Below the pieces are notes generated by a model, which saw nothing but the letters and a program-made list of their open reading frames with translations, searched no databases and was not told the DNA's origin. A program made the translations under genes and the position numbers. 20,340 nt of DNA, from the NCBI GenBank assembly GCA_028694115.1, contig JAQUUB010000080.1, positions 1-20,340 of the forward strand, in the 5' to 3' direction. The stretch comes from Lachnospiraceae bacterium (GTDB lineage: Bacteria > Bacillota_A > Clostridia > Lachnospirales > Lachnospiraceae). Of the stretch, positions 1-7,313 are shown in pieces (position 1 is the stretch's first letter; the number at the start of each line of letters is the position of its first letter).

Positions 1-142
1 ATTTTAGACTTACAGGGAAAGTCTACCCATTTTTAAGACATTCCACATGCTAAATCTCATTATCGTTGGTTCAAAACAGAAAAAATGAATTTTCAGACAG
101 GATTTATACTGTCATGAATAATTCAGGATAAGTGTATTTTCA
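1..142. other. Non-coding edge, weak hairpins only
   Basis: No credible coding region is seen. An AGACTT/AAGTCT hairpin (6-24) could end a gene to the left of the window. A GACAG/CTGTC hairpin (96-113), followed on the minus strand by a T-rich run, could be a weak terminator for the minus-strand gene that stops at 143. Both stems are short. Confidence 0.3.
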
Positions 143-667
143 TTATAAATTGTTCCTTTGCATAATAATGTGTTCGTCTATTTCTGAATAAAGAAGTTTG
201 GTCGATTTAAGATACTGTTGATGTGTTTCAATGGATTTAGTGCTTCCAACCACAAAAAGAGTATCATAGATTTGATCTATCATAGTGTTTGCAAGACATG
301 AATCCATAGTTGGTATGATGAATGACATTTTGTTTCCGATTTCTATAATAAGAGTAAGCAACTTGAATTTAATTGAAGTGAGTTCATCGATTCTTGGATT
401 TAATTCTTCACAAATAAAATCATTATTTCGTCCACATTGTTTGGCGCAACTTAAGCAACGGGGTACAAGTTTATATTTTTCTTCATGTAGTTTTTCTACA
501 ATTTCCTGAGCAGTGATAGAATCGGTATATACGTTTATATGAGATAAGGCGTCTAATAAGACTTGGTGTGTATTTGCATCAGGTCTATTTTTATTTCCTT
601 CAGCTGCTCTTCCTACACCAATGACAGCACCGGCTATTTTATGTATTTCTTCATTATATAAAAACAT
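143..667 (-). CDS. Stand-alone Hcp N-terminal helical domain-like protein
   Basis: This 174-residue protein resembles the N-terminal helical region of hybrid cluster protein (Hcp) encoded at 1238. AGAVIGVGRAAEGN aligns with TGALIGLAKACGNN of Hcp, and LVPRCLSCAKQCGRNND aligns with VVPGCSVCQSRCGNTDG, keeping a CX2CX3C motif (C71, C74, C78). The similarity continues into the following helices to near the C-terminus. It lacks the extreme N-terminal four-cysteine cluster motif and the whole hybrid-cluster half, so it cannot be a hydroxylamine reductase. The start at 667 was chosen because AAAGGAG lies six bases upstream; the ATG at 694 has no ribosome site and falls about where transcription should start. 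The gene is divergent from the hcp operon and shares its control palindrome. A regulatory, scaffold or Hcp-partner role is inference. Homology was judged by eye against the in-window Hcp. Confidence 0.7.
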   Translation of the reverse strand: MFLYNEEIHKIAGAVIGVGRAAEGNKNRPDANTHQVLLDALSHINVYTDSITAQEIVEKLHEEKYKLVPRCLSCAKQCGRNNDFICEELNPRIDELTSIKFKLLTLIIEIGNKMSFIIPTMDSCLANTMIDQIYDTLFVVGSTKSIETHQQYLKSTKLLYSEIDEHIIMQRNNL

Positions 668-700
668 TGGAATCTCCTTTACTAAAACTGACATAATTAA

Positions 701-729
701 AGTATATCTGAAAAAAAATATTCACATGT
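701..729 (-). promoter_or_regulatory. Promoter of the divergent Hcp-like gene
   Basis: On the minus strand a TATACT -10 box lies at 706-701, and a poor -35 region (ACATGT, 729-724) sits at 17-bp spacing, overlapping the palindrome. Transcription would start near 694, leaving a leader of about 27 bases before the ATG at 667. A weak -35 covered by a palindrome fits activator dependence. Confidence 0.5.
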
Positions 730-743
730 TGCGTGCGCAACAT
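726..743. promoter_or_regulatory. 18-bp palindrome, probable Crp/Fnr-type (HcpR-like) site
   Basis: ATGTTGCG-TG-CGCAACAT is a perfect inverted repeat with 8-bp arms in the 107-bp divergent intergenic space. It can be read as TGTTG-N6-CAACA, the geometry of Crp/Fnr-family sites. Its centre (734.5) is about 40 bp upstream of the inferred leftward start and 40-46 bp upstream of the inferred rightward start, close to the class II activator position. HcpR, a Crp/Fnr-family regulator, is known to control hcp genes in many anaerobes. Assigning this site to HcpR is inference, since no such regulator is encoded in the window. Confidence 0.65.
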
Positions 744-744
744 C

Positions 745-773
745 CGTACACTGCAAAGATGTTAAGATAAAAT
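745..773 (+). promoter_or_regulatory. Promoter of the hcp operon
   Basis: Two overlapping -10 candidates are visible: TAAGAT (763-768) and TAAAAT (768-773). The -35 region is weak (CGTACA, 745-750). The weak -35 next to the 726-743 palindrome suggests activator-dependent transcription of the operon starting at 802. Confidence 0.45.
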
Positions 774-801
774 CATAAAGACAAAGGAAAGGAGCATTAA
801 C

Positions 802-1206
802 ATGATTCTTGAAAATTATTTAGAACAACATGAAAATATTAAAACTCAGATTGCAGTTATTGAAAAATTATCCGTTGGAAATGGTATAGAAGAAAATGCT
901 GCACAGATTGGAAAAGAAATTAGTCACTTAGCAGGAGTGATAAAAGTACATTTATCATCAGAAGAAAAGTTTATGTATCCTAAGCTTATAGAGAGCACCG
1001 ATGAGGTAGTGCAAAGAACGGCAAAGTCATATCAGACAGAGATGGGAAATCTTTTGGAGGTATTTACCGTATTTAAAGATAAGTACAATACAAAACCAAG
1101 AATTATCGAAAATAGAGCTTCATTTTCAAAGGATTTAAAAGAGATAACGTATCAGCTAATGAAGCGTATGGATAAAGAAGAAAAAGAACTATATAAACTA
1201 CTATAA
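802..1206 (+). CDS. Hemerythrin-like HHE-domain protein
   Basis: This 134-residue, all-helical protein has the histidine and acidic pattern of hemerythrin-like domains: EQHE near residue 10, H42, HLSSEEKFMYP (H50, E54, E55), E80 and a C-terminal DKEEKELY. Such proteins bind a di-iron centre that can hold oxygen or nitric oxide, or act as an iron store. AAGGAG precedes the ATG at good spacing. It is the first gene of the operon, 31 bp before hcp, so it is likely co-induced with hcp and handles the same small-molecule stress. The usual later histidine pair is not clear, with acidic residues in those places, so the metal site may be atypical. The family call is good; the ligand is unknown. Confidence 0.75.
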   Translation: MILENYLEQHENIKTQIAVIEKLSVGNGIEENAAQIGKEISHLAGVIKVHLSSEEKFMYPKLIESTDEVVQRTAKSYQTEMGNLLEVFTVFKDKYNTKPRIIENRASFSKDLKEITYQLMKRMDKEEKELYKLL

Positions 1207-1237
1207 AACAAAAAAATGAAAGGTAAGGTAAAGAAAA

Positions 1238-2851
1238 ATGGAGAATAAAATGTTTTGTTTTCAGTGTGAGCAGACAGCAGGCTGCACAGGTTGCACGGGA
1301 GGAGCCGGAGTATGTGGCAAGGACGCTTCTACAGCTAAGTTACAAGACGAACTTACAGGAGCACTCATTGGTCTTGCAAAAGCATGCGGAAATAATCCAA
1401 AGACAGAGAATACAGATCGTATCATTATAGAAGGACTATTTACAACAATCACAAATGTGAATTTTAATAATGAGACATTAACAGCAATGATCCAGAAGGT
1501 GCAGGATGAAAAAACTGCAGTAGTACCAGGATGCAGTGTCTGTCAGTCAAGATGTGGCAACACAGATGGTGTAGATATGAATGAAATTTGGAATGCCGAT
1601 GAAGATATTCGTTCTTTGAAATCATTGATTCTTTTTGGAATCAGAGGAATGGCAGCTTATGCATATCATGCAATGGTACTCGGATACGAGGATGAAACTA
1701 TAAATGCATTTTTCTATAAAGCATTATCAGTTATCAGCTATGATATGGAAATGTCAGATCTGCTTCCAGTTGTATTAGAAGTGGGAGAAGTAAACTTAAA
1801 ATGTATGGAACTTCTTGACAGAGCCAATACTACTACTTACGGAACACCAGAACCAACAAAGGTTTCACTTACCATTGAAAAGGGACCATTTATTGTAATT
1901 ACAGGGCATGATTTAAAAGATTTAAAGATGCTTTTAGAACAGACTGAAGGAAAAGGAATCAATATTTATACACATGGCGAAATGCTTCCAGCCCATGCAT
2001 ATCCAGAATTAAAGAAATATTCCCATTTAAAAGGAAACTTTGGTACGGCATGGCAGAATCAGCAGAAGGAATTCGATGCAGTTCCATGTGCGATCCTTTA
2101 TACAACAAATTGCTTAATGCCTGTAAAACCAAGCTACGCAGACCGTGTATTTACAACAGAAGTGGTGTCTTATCCTGAGATGGTTCACATTGATGTGATT
2201 GCTGGAACAAAGGATGAGAAGGACTTTACACCAGTGATTGAAAAAGCATTAGAATTGGGCGGATACAGTGAAGAACAGCATATGACTGGAATCAACGGTG
2301 GAACAGAAGTGATGACAGGATTTGGTCATGGAACAGTACTTGGTGTAGCAGATACTGTAATTGAAGCAGTAAAGGCAGGAAATATCAGTCACTTCTTCTT
2401 AGTTGGCGGATGTGATGGAGCTAGAACTGGTAGAAATTATTACACAGAATTCGTAAAACAGTCTCCAAAAGATAGCATTATTCTTACACTTGCCTGTGGA
2501 AAATATAGATTCAATGATCTAGATCTTGGAACAATCGGTGGACTTCCAAGAATCATGGATATGGGACAGTGTAACGATGCATATAGTGCAATCAAGGTTG
2601 CTGTTGCTTTAGCAGAAGCTTTCGAATGTGAAGTAAACGAATTGCCATTATCTATGGTACTTTCTTGGTATGAACAGAAAGCAGTATGTATCTTACTTAC
2701 ACTTCTTCACCTTGGAATCAAAAATATTTACTTAGGACCAACATTGCCAGCATTTATTTCACCAAATATTTTATCTTTCCTTGTAGAGAATTATGGCATT
2801 GCACCAATTAGTACACCAGAAGATGATCTTGCTAAGATTTTAAAAAAATAG
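1238..2851 (+). CDS. hcp: Hydroxylamine reductase / hybrid cluster protein
   Basis: This 537-residue protein is a full-length hybrid cluster protein. The N-terminus has the iron-sulfur motif MFCFQCEQTAGCTGC...VC (C7, C10, C19, C26; CX2CX8CX6C). All known hybrid-cluster ligands are present in order: H224 (TGHD), E248 (THGEM), C292 (TTNCLMP), C392 (GGCDGA, the persulfide cysteine position), C420 (LACGKY), C445 (GQCND), E479 and K481 (WYEQK). The spacing matches the Desulfovibrio enzyme closely. Family members reduce hydroxylamine in vitro and are linked to nitric oxide reduction and S-nitrosylation in vivo, in the cytoplasm of anaerobes. The neighbours (hemerythrins, ferredoxin, DUF1858) fit a redox stress operon, with the ferredoxin a likely electron donor. 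An extra cysteine (C16) lies inside the N-terminal motif. Confidence 0.97.
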   Translation: MENKMFCFQCEQTAGCTGCTGGAGVCGKDASTAKLQDELTGALIGLAKACGNNPKTENTDRIIIEGLFTTITNVNFNNETLTAMIQKVQDEKTAVVPGCSVCQSRCGNTDGVDMNEIWNADEDIRSLKSLILFGIRGMAAYAYHAMVLGYEDETINAFFYKALSVISYDMEMSDLLPVVLEVGEVNLKCMELLDRANTTTYGTPEPTKVSLTIEKGPFIVITGHDLKDLKMLLEQTEGKGINIYTHGEMLPAHAYPELKKYSHLKGNFGTAWQNQQKEFDAVPCAILYTTNCLMPVKPSYADRVFTTEVVSYPEMVHIDVIAGTKDEKDFTPVIEKALELGGYSEEQHMTGINGGTEVMTGFGHGTVLGVADTVIEAVKAGNISHFFLVGGCDGARTGRNYYTEFVKQSPKDSIILTLACGKYRFNDLDLGTIGGLPRIMDMGQCNDAYSAIKVAVALAEAFECEVNELPLSMVLSWYEQKAVCILLTLLHLGIKNIYLGPTLPAFISPNILSFLVENYGIAPISTPEDDLAKILKK

Positions 2852-2916
2852 TGATAAAAACACCAATTTGTTTTGATGGAGAGCCATGTATCCATTGTGG
2901 CATGTGCTCTCTATAA
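2851..2916 (+). CDS. Possible 21-residue four-cysteine microprotein
   Basis: A GTG codon overlaps the hcp stop by one base (TAGTG) and opens a 21-codon frame ending in TAA. The product is rich in cysteine: C7, then C13-I-H-C16-G-M-C19, the CX2CX2C signature of 4Fe-4S ferredoxins, as in CIGCGMC of the ferredoxin at 3301. Four cysteines in so short a chain could in principle hold one cluster. There is no separate ribosome site, so expression would rely on coupled termination and re-initiation. Alternatives are a remnant of a lost ferredoxin gene, or coincidence within the hairpin at 2877-2913. Confidence 0.35.
   Translation: MIKTPICFDGEPCIHCGMCSL
2877..2913 (+). other. Intercistronic hairpin after hcp
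   Basis: GAGAGC-CATG (2879-2888) pairs with CATG-T-GCTCTC (2901-2911), one base bulged, and two outer pairs extend the stem. No T-run follows, so it is not a classic terminator. It could protect the hcp message or set expression of the distal genes. It coincides with the 21-codon frame. Confidence 0.5.
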
Positions 2917-2932
2917 AAGGAGATGTGATTAA

Positions 2933-3271
2933 ATGAGTGAAAATAGTAGAATGAAAAACATAGATAAGTCAAAAATAATAGAACTGAAAAATGAAGTAGC
3001 TTACCAGCCAGGACAGGTAGTAAGCAAAACATTGGCACAAAATAGTGCTGTATCCATTACACTTTTTGCATTTGATAAAGATGAAGAAATCAGCACGCAT
3101 GAATCTGGCGGAGATGCCTTCGTAACATGCTTAGATGGAATTGGTAAGATTACCATTGATGGAGAAGATTATGAATTAACAGAAAGTCAATCTATCGTAA
3201 TGCCAGCAGGACACCCTCATGCGGTGTATGGAAAAGAACAGTTTAAGATGTTGCTTGTAGTTGTATTTTAG
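2933..3271 (+). CDS. Small cupin-domain protein
   Basis: This 112-residue protein is a single beta-barrel cupin. Residues 45-110 carry the two cupin motifs: STHESGGDAFVTCLDG with H56, and IVMPAGHPHAV with H94 and H96, which would bind a metal. AGGAGA precedes the ATG. It is the next strong gene after hcp and lies upstream of the ferredoxin, in the same direction with short gaps, so it belongs to the operon. Small cupins of this class are often annotated only as cupin domain-containing; enzyme, metal-buffer or sensor roles are all possible. The substrate cannot be deduced. Confidence 0.8.
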   Translation: MSENSRMKNIDKSKIIELKNEVAYQPGQVVSKTLAQNSAVSITLFAFDKDEEISTHESGGDAFVTCLDGIGKITIDGEDYELTESQSIVMPAGHPHAVYGKEQFKMLLVVVF

Positions 3272-3300
3272 TTTGTCATTAAGGCAAGAAAGGAGCAATT

Positions 3301-3486
3301 ATGAAAGTAGAAGTAGATCAGGAGATGTGTATTGGATGCGGAATGTGTGCAGAAATTGCATCTGAAATCTTTCGAATGAATGAGGAAGGAAAGGCAGAAA
3401 GTTACGCAGATGCAGTAGATGGATTAGAAGCATCAGCACAGGAAGCAATAGACAGTTGCCCGGTTGCAGCAATAGCAGAAGTTTAA
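3301..3486 (+). CDS. Single-cluster 4Fe-4S ferredoxin
   Basis: This 61-residue protein has CIGCGMC (C10, C13, C16) near its N-terminus and C53 in SCPVAAI near its C-terminus, the four ligands of a monocluster ferredoxin. AAAGGAG precedes the ATG. It is acidic, as electron-carrying ferredoxins usually are. Its place in the hcp operon makes it the likely electron donor to Hcp in the cytoplasm; that partnership is inferred from context. Confidence 0.92.
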   Translation: MKVEVDQEMCIGCGMCAEIASEIFRMNEEGKAESYADAVDGLEASAQEAIDSCPVAAIAEV

Positions 3487-3534
3487 AAATAAGTGGCATA
3501 GGAATGCCTTGTAAAAAGAAATGGAGAATAAAAA

Positions 3535-3717
3535 ATGATAACAAGAGATATGATTTTAGGAGGTATTTTAAGCGTAAAGCCAGAAGCAGCAGAAATACTT
3601 ATGTCGTGTGGAATGCACTGTCTTGGATGCCCATCATCACAGATGGAATCTTTAGAAGATGCCTGTATGGTTCATGGATTAGAAGTAGAAGATGTTTTAA
3701 ATAAATTAAATCAGTAA
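3535..3717 (+). CDS. DUF1858 Hcp-associated redox disulfide protein
   Basis: This 60-residue protein matches the DUF1858 family, which includes the hybrid-cluster-protein-associated redox disulfide domain (TIGR03980). ITRDMILGGILSVKP and ILMSCGMHCLGCP (C25, C29, C32) are typical; the cysteines may form a redox-active disulfide or bind a metal. ATGGAG is the closest ribosome site upstream. It lies 48 bp after the ferredoxin and 12 bp before the next gene, inside the operon. The same domain without its cysteines recurs at the N-terminus of the protein at 4354, suggesting a shared partner. Biochemical function is not established. Confidence 0.88.
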   Translation: MITRDMILGGILSVKPEAAEILMSCGMHCLGCPSSQMESLEDACMVHGLEVEDVLNKLNQ

Positions 3718-3729
3718 GGAAGAAATAAT

Positions 3730-4335
3730 ATGAGTGCATTTTTAGGACCAATTCACAGCTGGTTATTTGGTAAGATTAAATTTCAAAATGAATTAGTGAA
3801 TAAAATAGAAGAATTAGCTGCAGCAAAAGGCTGGATAGATGAATCTGTGAAGTTCGACCGTTATGGAACATTAGAAGAAGGAGAATTAGCAGATATCATA
3901 GATGAAAGCAATATTCATGGCTGGTTACAGGAAAGAGTTAGCTTGGTTGAAAATAAACTGGCGTATGTTGTTACCGTATTAACAGATGAGCATCCTGATA
4001 GAATTATGGATATTTGCGATGTTGCTTATGAATTCGGTAAAGAGAATGCATTTAGTGGCGAGACGAATGCGAAAGCAGCATATGGACATTTGGAAAATAT
4101 TTTACTGAATGGAATGCCATGCGACAGAGTGAATGAAGTGATTAGCCAAGAGAAAACGCAGGTTTCATGGCGTCAGGTTACGGATATTCATGAACAGTAC
4201 TGGACAATGATACATGGAAATCTTGATTTCTATTACACAATCAGAGAAAGTGTGATTACTGGAATTCTTGAAAACTCTGGTTTGGAATTTATCTGTAATG
4301 AGGATAAGGTGTATCAAATTCGAGAGATTGTCTAA
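3730..4335 (+). CDS. Conserved operon protein of unknown function
   Basis: This 201-residue protein is soluble and largely helical, opening with MSAFLGPIHSWLFGKI. I do not recognise a named domain, but this N-terminus recalls uncharacterised clostridial proteins. Conserved-looking histidines and aromatics (H9, H63 with W65, H152, W157, H161) and C131 could bind a metal or haem; this is speculation. AGGAAG serves as ribosome site. It lies 12 bp after the DUF1858 gene and 18 bp before the DUF438 gene, so the three are probably co-translated. A role as sensor or electron-transfer partner of those proteins is the simplest contextual guess. Confidence 0.75.
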   Translation: MSAFLGPIHSWLFGKIKFQNELVNKIEELAAAKGWIDESVKFDRYGTLEEGELADIIDESNIHGWLQERVSLVENKLAYVVTVLTDEHPDRIMDICDVAYEFGKENAFSGETNAKAAYGHLENILLNGMPCDRVNEVISQEKTQVSWRQVTDIHEQYWTMIHGNLDFYYTIRESVITGILENSGLEFICNEDKVYQIREIV

Positions 4336-4353
4336 CTCGTAGGAGGCAGTAAT

Positions 4354-5877
4354 ATGGTAAAAAAATTAGATTTAGGTAAACCAGTGTATGAGCTTGTAAA
4401 AGAATATCCAGAACTTATAGAAATCTTAAAGGGATTGGGATTCTCAGAGATTGTTAAACCTGCAATGCTCCATTCAGTTGGTCGTATAACAACAATTCCT
4501 AAAGGTGCAAAAATGAGAGATATCTCAATGATGAAGGTAGTTCCTACACTGATAAGTAATGGATTTGAATTGATTGGTGACATGCCGATTATTTCTGGCG
4601 AAAATTCAGTAGAATTTAAGGCAGAATCTCCAAAACAGGAAACTTCAACAGAAATTTTGAAGGACTATCTTAGAAGACTTGGAAATGGGGAAGATTTAGA
4701 GAACGTCAGAAATGAATTCGTAGAAAAATTCTCCGATGTAGATGCATCTGAAATAATGAAAGCGGAACAGGAACTGATCAAAGAAGGAACTCCTGTTACC
4801 GAAGTGCAAAAACTGTGCGATGTTCATAGTGCTCTGTTTCACGGTGCCACACGAGAAGAGAAAATTGCTAATGCTGAAAAGGCAGTAGAGGAATTCTTGA
4901 AAAAAGAAGAAACTCAGAAAACCAATATGCCAGATGCCTATCAAAAGAAGCATGAGATTGCAAAAGTCCTAAGAGAAACAAAAGGGCATCCAATTGCTAG
5001 ATGGACAGAAGAGAATGAAAAGATTGGTTCGCTCATTCATGAAATACAATTGGATATAGAAGCTGGAAATGAAATTGGAGATAAAATTACGAAACTGCGT
5101 CAGATTTCTATTCACTATGCAGAAAAAGGAGATTTAGTATATCCACTTTTAAAAGTTCGTTATGAAATATCAGGTCCTTCTGATGTTATGTGGACCGTTG
5201 ATGATGAAATTCGTGATGAACTTGCTGCTTTAGAGAAAGAAGATAATCATAACGAAGCTTGGATTAGCAGAGTATCTGCGGTTATAAAAAGAGCAGATGA
5301 AATGATCTATAAAGAAGCGAATATTTTATATCCAATCTGTGCAGTGAATTTTAGCGAAGATGAGTGGTATGGAATTTATGAAGATGCAAAAGACTATGCT
5401 CCTGTTTTCGACGTAGAACAAATGTGGGAAAAAGCCGAAGAAGTAATTGTAGAAAAGAAAAAACGTAATAAAACGGCTATCAATGATAGTGAGATTGTGC
5501 TTGCCGGTGGACATATGACAGTTGCACAGCTAGAAGCAATGTTAAATACATTACCAATCGAAATTACGTTTGTAGATGCTGATAATATGAACCGATTTTT
5601 TAACGAAGGACCAAAGGTGTTTAAAAGACCACAAATGGCAATTGATCGAGAAGTATTCTCCTGCCATCCTCCGAAAATTGAATCTTTGGTACGAACAATA
5701 CTGGATGATTTTAGAAATAATAGAAGAGACAAAGTACCTGTATGGATGGAGAAAAGTGGAAAGCCATTCTTAGTAACATACATGGCAGTGCGAGATAAAA
5801 AAGGCACTTATCTGGGAACTGTCGAAGTAGTTCAAGATATGCAGTTTGCGAAAGAGCATTTTGAAAATGGGATGTAA
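4354..5877 (+). CDS. DUF1858-DUF438-hemerythrin-PAS protein
   Basis: This 507-residue protein has four parts. Residues 5-75 resemble DUF1858 (KPVYELVKEYPELIEILKGLG) without its cysteines. Residues about 98-170 are DUF438 (ILKDYLRRLGNGEDLENVR ... KLCDVHSALFHG, with C155, H158 and H163). Residues 200-345 form a hemerythrin-like domain (GHPIARWTEEN, H254-YAEKGDLVYP, EANILYP). Residues 392-497 are a PAS domain (FVDADNMNRFFN ... GTYLGTVEVVQD). It has no kinase or DNA-binding output and no membrane segment, so it probably senses oxygen, nitric oxide or redox state in the cytoplasm, or acts in detoxification. GGAGG precedes the ATG. It is the last gene of the operon before the terminator. Confidence 0.88.
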   Translation: MVKKLDLGKPVYELVKEYPELIEILKGLGFSEIVKPAMLHSVGRITTIPKGAKMRDISMMKVVPTLISNGFELIGDMPIISGENSVEFKAESPKQETSTEILKDYLRRLGNGEDLENVRNEFVEKFSDVDASEIMKAEQELIKEGTPVTEVQKLCDVHSALFHGATREEKIANAEKAVEEFLKKEETQKTNMPDAYQKKHEIAKVLRETKGHPIARWTEENEKIGSLIHEIQLDIEAGNEIGDKITKLRQISIHYAEKGDLVYPLLKVRYEISGPSDVMWTVDDEIRDELAALEKEDNHNEAWISRVSAVIKRADEMIYKEANILYPICAVNFSEDEWYGIYEDAKDYAPVFDVEQMWEKAEEVIVEKKKRNKTAINDSEIVLAGGHMTVAQLEAMLNTLPIEITFVDADNMNRFFNEGPKVFKRPQMAIDREVFSCHPPKIESLVRTILDDFRNNRRDKVPVWMEKSGKPFLVTYMAVRDKKGTYLGTVEVVQDMQFAKEHFENGM

Positions 5878-5913
5878 TTGTTAAACGGAAAAATTAATAT
5901 TGAAATAAAAGAC

Positions 5914-5967
5914 AATCCTTGCCTAGTAGAATTTTTTAACTACTAGTCGAGGATTTTTTTTATTTTT
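5914..5967 (+). terminator. Rho-independent terminator of the hcp operon
   Basis: AATCCT (5914-5919) and CTAGTAG (5923-5929) pair with CTACTAG (5940-5946) and AGGATT (5950-5955). A long T-rich run follows. It lies 37 bp after the last stop and ends the operon that starts at 802. Confidence 0.93.
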
Positions 5968-6062
5968 ACAATTTCATTTAGCAATCAGCTTTTTTTCAAC
6001 CCAAATACATAGTGAAAACAAAGAAAGACAGCTTTTAATTTTGGGAAAGGAGAGAAAGCGAT

Positions 6063-6320
6063 ATGGGAACACAATTACTTGCAGCAGCCAGTAACACAGT
6101 AGTATTAGCAGCAAGCTACACCAGAGCCATTACGAATTTGAAGTCCGTTCTTTTGACTTTAGGTAGTGCAATCGGTGCAGTTATGTTGGTTTACGGTGGC
6201 ATTAAATTTGCCATGGCATTCAGACAGATGGATCAGCAAGGCGAACATCAGGCGGTCTATTCCGTAGTAGCCGGTGGAGTTCTTGTTGGCTTAAGTGCCT
6301 TAGTTACAGCGCTGACCTAA
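6063..6320 (+). CDS. Maff2-type membrane protein of conjugative elements
   Basis: This 85-residue protein has an Ala-rich N-terminus and two hydrophobic segments (about 28-48 and 65-84) joined by a short charged loop (FRQMDQQGEHQ). This matches the Maff2 family, small VirB2/TrbC-like membrane proteins in Clostridia-type integrative conjugative elements. AAAGGAGAG precedes the ATG. It normally sits in a conjugation gene cluster, but here no other transfer-channel gene follows, so it is a relic of a once larger element even though its own frame is intact. It is cut off from the next frame by a hairpin. Confidence 0.8.
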   Translation: MGTQLLAAASNTVVLAASYTRAITNLKSVLLTLGSAIGAVMLVYGGIKFAMAFRQMDQQGEHQAVYSVVAGGVLVGLSALVTALT

Positions 6321-6326
6321 ATTACA

Positions 6327-6362
6327 CCCCAGCGTAAAGGTTCACTTTCGCTGGGGATTTTC
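6327..6362 (+). terminator. Hairpin after the Maff2-like gene
   Basis: CCCCAGCG-T-AAAG (6327-6339) pairs with CTTT-CGCTGGGG (6345-6356), followed by ATTTTC. It is a strong stem with a short T-run; an attenuator or terminator is likely. Confidence 0.75.
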
Positions 6363-7313
6363 ATGGAAAGGAGAGAAGAATGGCAGAAGTTTTCGAATAA
6401 TTCAGATAATTTGCTTTCCAATGCGCGAATTTATTACGAGCAGCATCCTGGATTATATGAAAAATATATAAAAGAAAATCGTGATAAAATTTGCTTGGAA
6501 GAAATGATTTCAATAGGGAATGAAGCACTTAAACAGATAGATACAAAGTATCTTGTGAGAAGTAGAATTGCTTTATTGGTGGCAGATATAATTCTGGATG
6601 AAAAGGATAACGTGACCAAAGCAGTTGAACTATATTGGTTAGAAGCTTTTCGCTCTGATACACGTGTGGTTCATTATATTCGGATGATGATGGAATGTAA
6701 CGATTTTTCTGAATGGAAAGAAGAACTGCGAAATATTAATCATAATATGCTAAATAAGGTGAAGGGACGGCATATATATTATGATAAACCAATGGATTTG
6801 CAAGAAAATATGCCAAATATTGATAATATTTTTTTGATTGCATTGTTAAATGGTGAATATAAATATGTAAAAGATCATGGGATGAATTATAAGGATGCAC
6901 TAGGATGGAGTTCATCCTATATGAAACAAGGACTGGCCGCATTTTTAATGATTTTAATAAACGAAGAAAAATTATCAGAAGGTGGAAAGGCAATGCTTTC
7001 TAAAATTGTGTCTTCCGTTGCATTTACAACACGAGAATACAGACAAGGTGTTTCAGTTGAAATAAATGAAACAGACATGGAATACTTTTGGAAAAGCGTC
7101 TGCAGATCTAAGGTACTACATCCGATGACGGAAAGCGAACAGAAGGTTTACTTGGAATGGATAGAAATGCTAGTAAGAAAAAGGGTAGACGGTATTATGG
7201 ACGGTAACCATAGAAATTATTATTTTGAATGTGCAGAATATATTGCAGCATTGGGTGAGGTTTTAGAGTCCAGAGGAGTCTTGAATGCAAGACGAAGAAA
7301 AGGAGGCTTAATT
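6363..7313 (+). pseudogene. C-terminal fragment resembling SWIM zinc-finger proteins
   Basis: About 317 codons encode a helical-repeat protein with no recognisable start region. The end, VDGIMDGNHRNYYFECAEYI followed by AALGEVLESRG, resembles the C-terminal part of SWIM zinc-finger proteins, and EWKEELRNI resembles their TPR-like repeats. The N-terminal zinc-finger part (CXC...CXH) is missing and the C-terminal tail is replaced: the frame runs without a stop into an integrase start at 7314. Both ends therefore look broken. The open frame could still make a fusion protein of 400 residues. The family call is by eye and moderate; fragment status is better supported than family. Confidence 0.5.
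6380..6400 (+). pseudogene. First six codons of the lost gene after Maff2
   Basis: AAAGGAGAG followed at good spacing by ATG opens a frame of only six codons (MAEVFE) before TAA. The strong ribosome site right after a conjugation gene suggests the next gene of the transfer cluster once started here and was cut by a rearrangement near 6399, where the SWIM-like fragment begins. This is inference from layout. Confidence 0.4.

Noticed and set aside
3456..3704. 82-codon frame across ferredoxin and DUF1858 genes
   Set aside because: It overlaps two well-supported small genes in another frame and yields a basic product with no family likeness.
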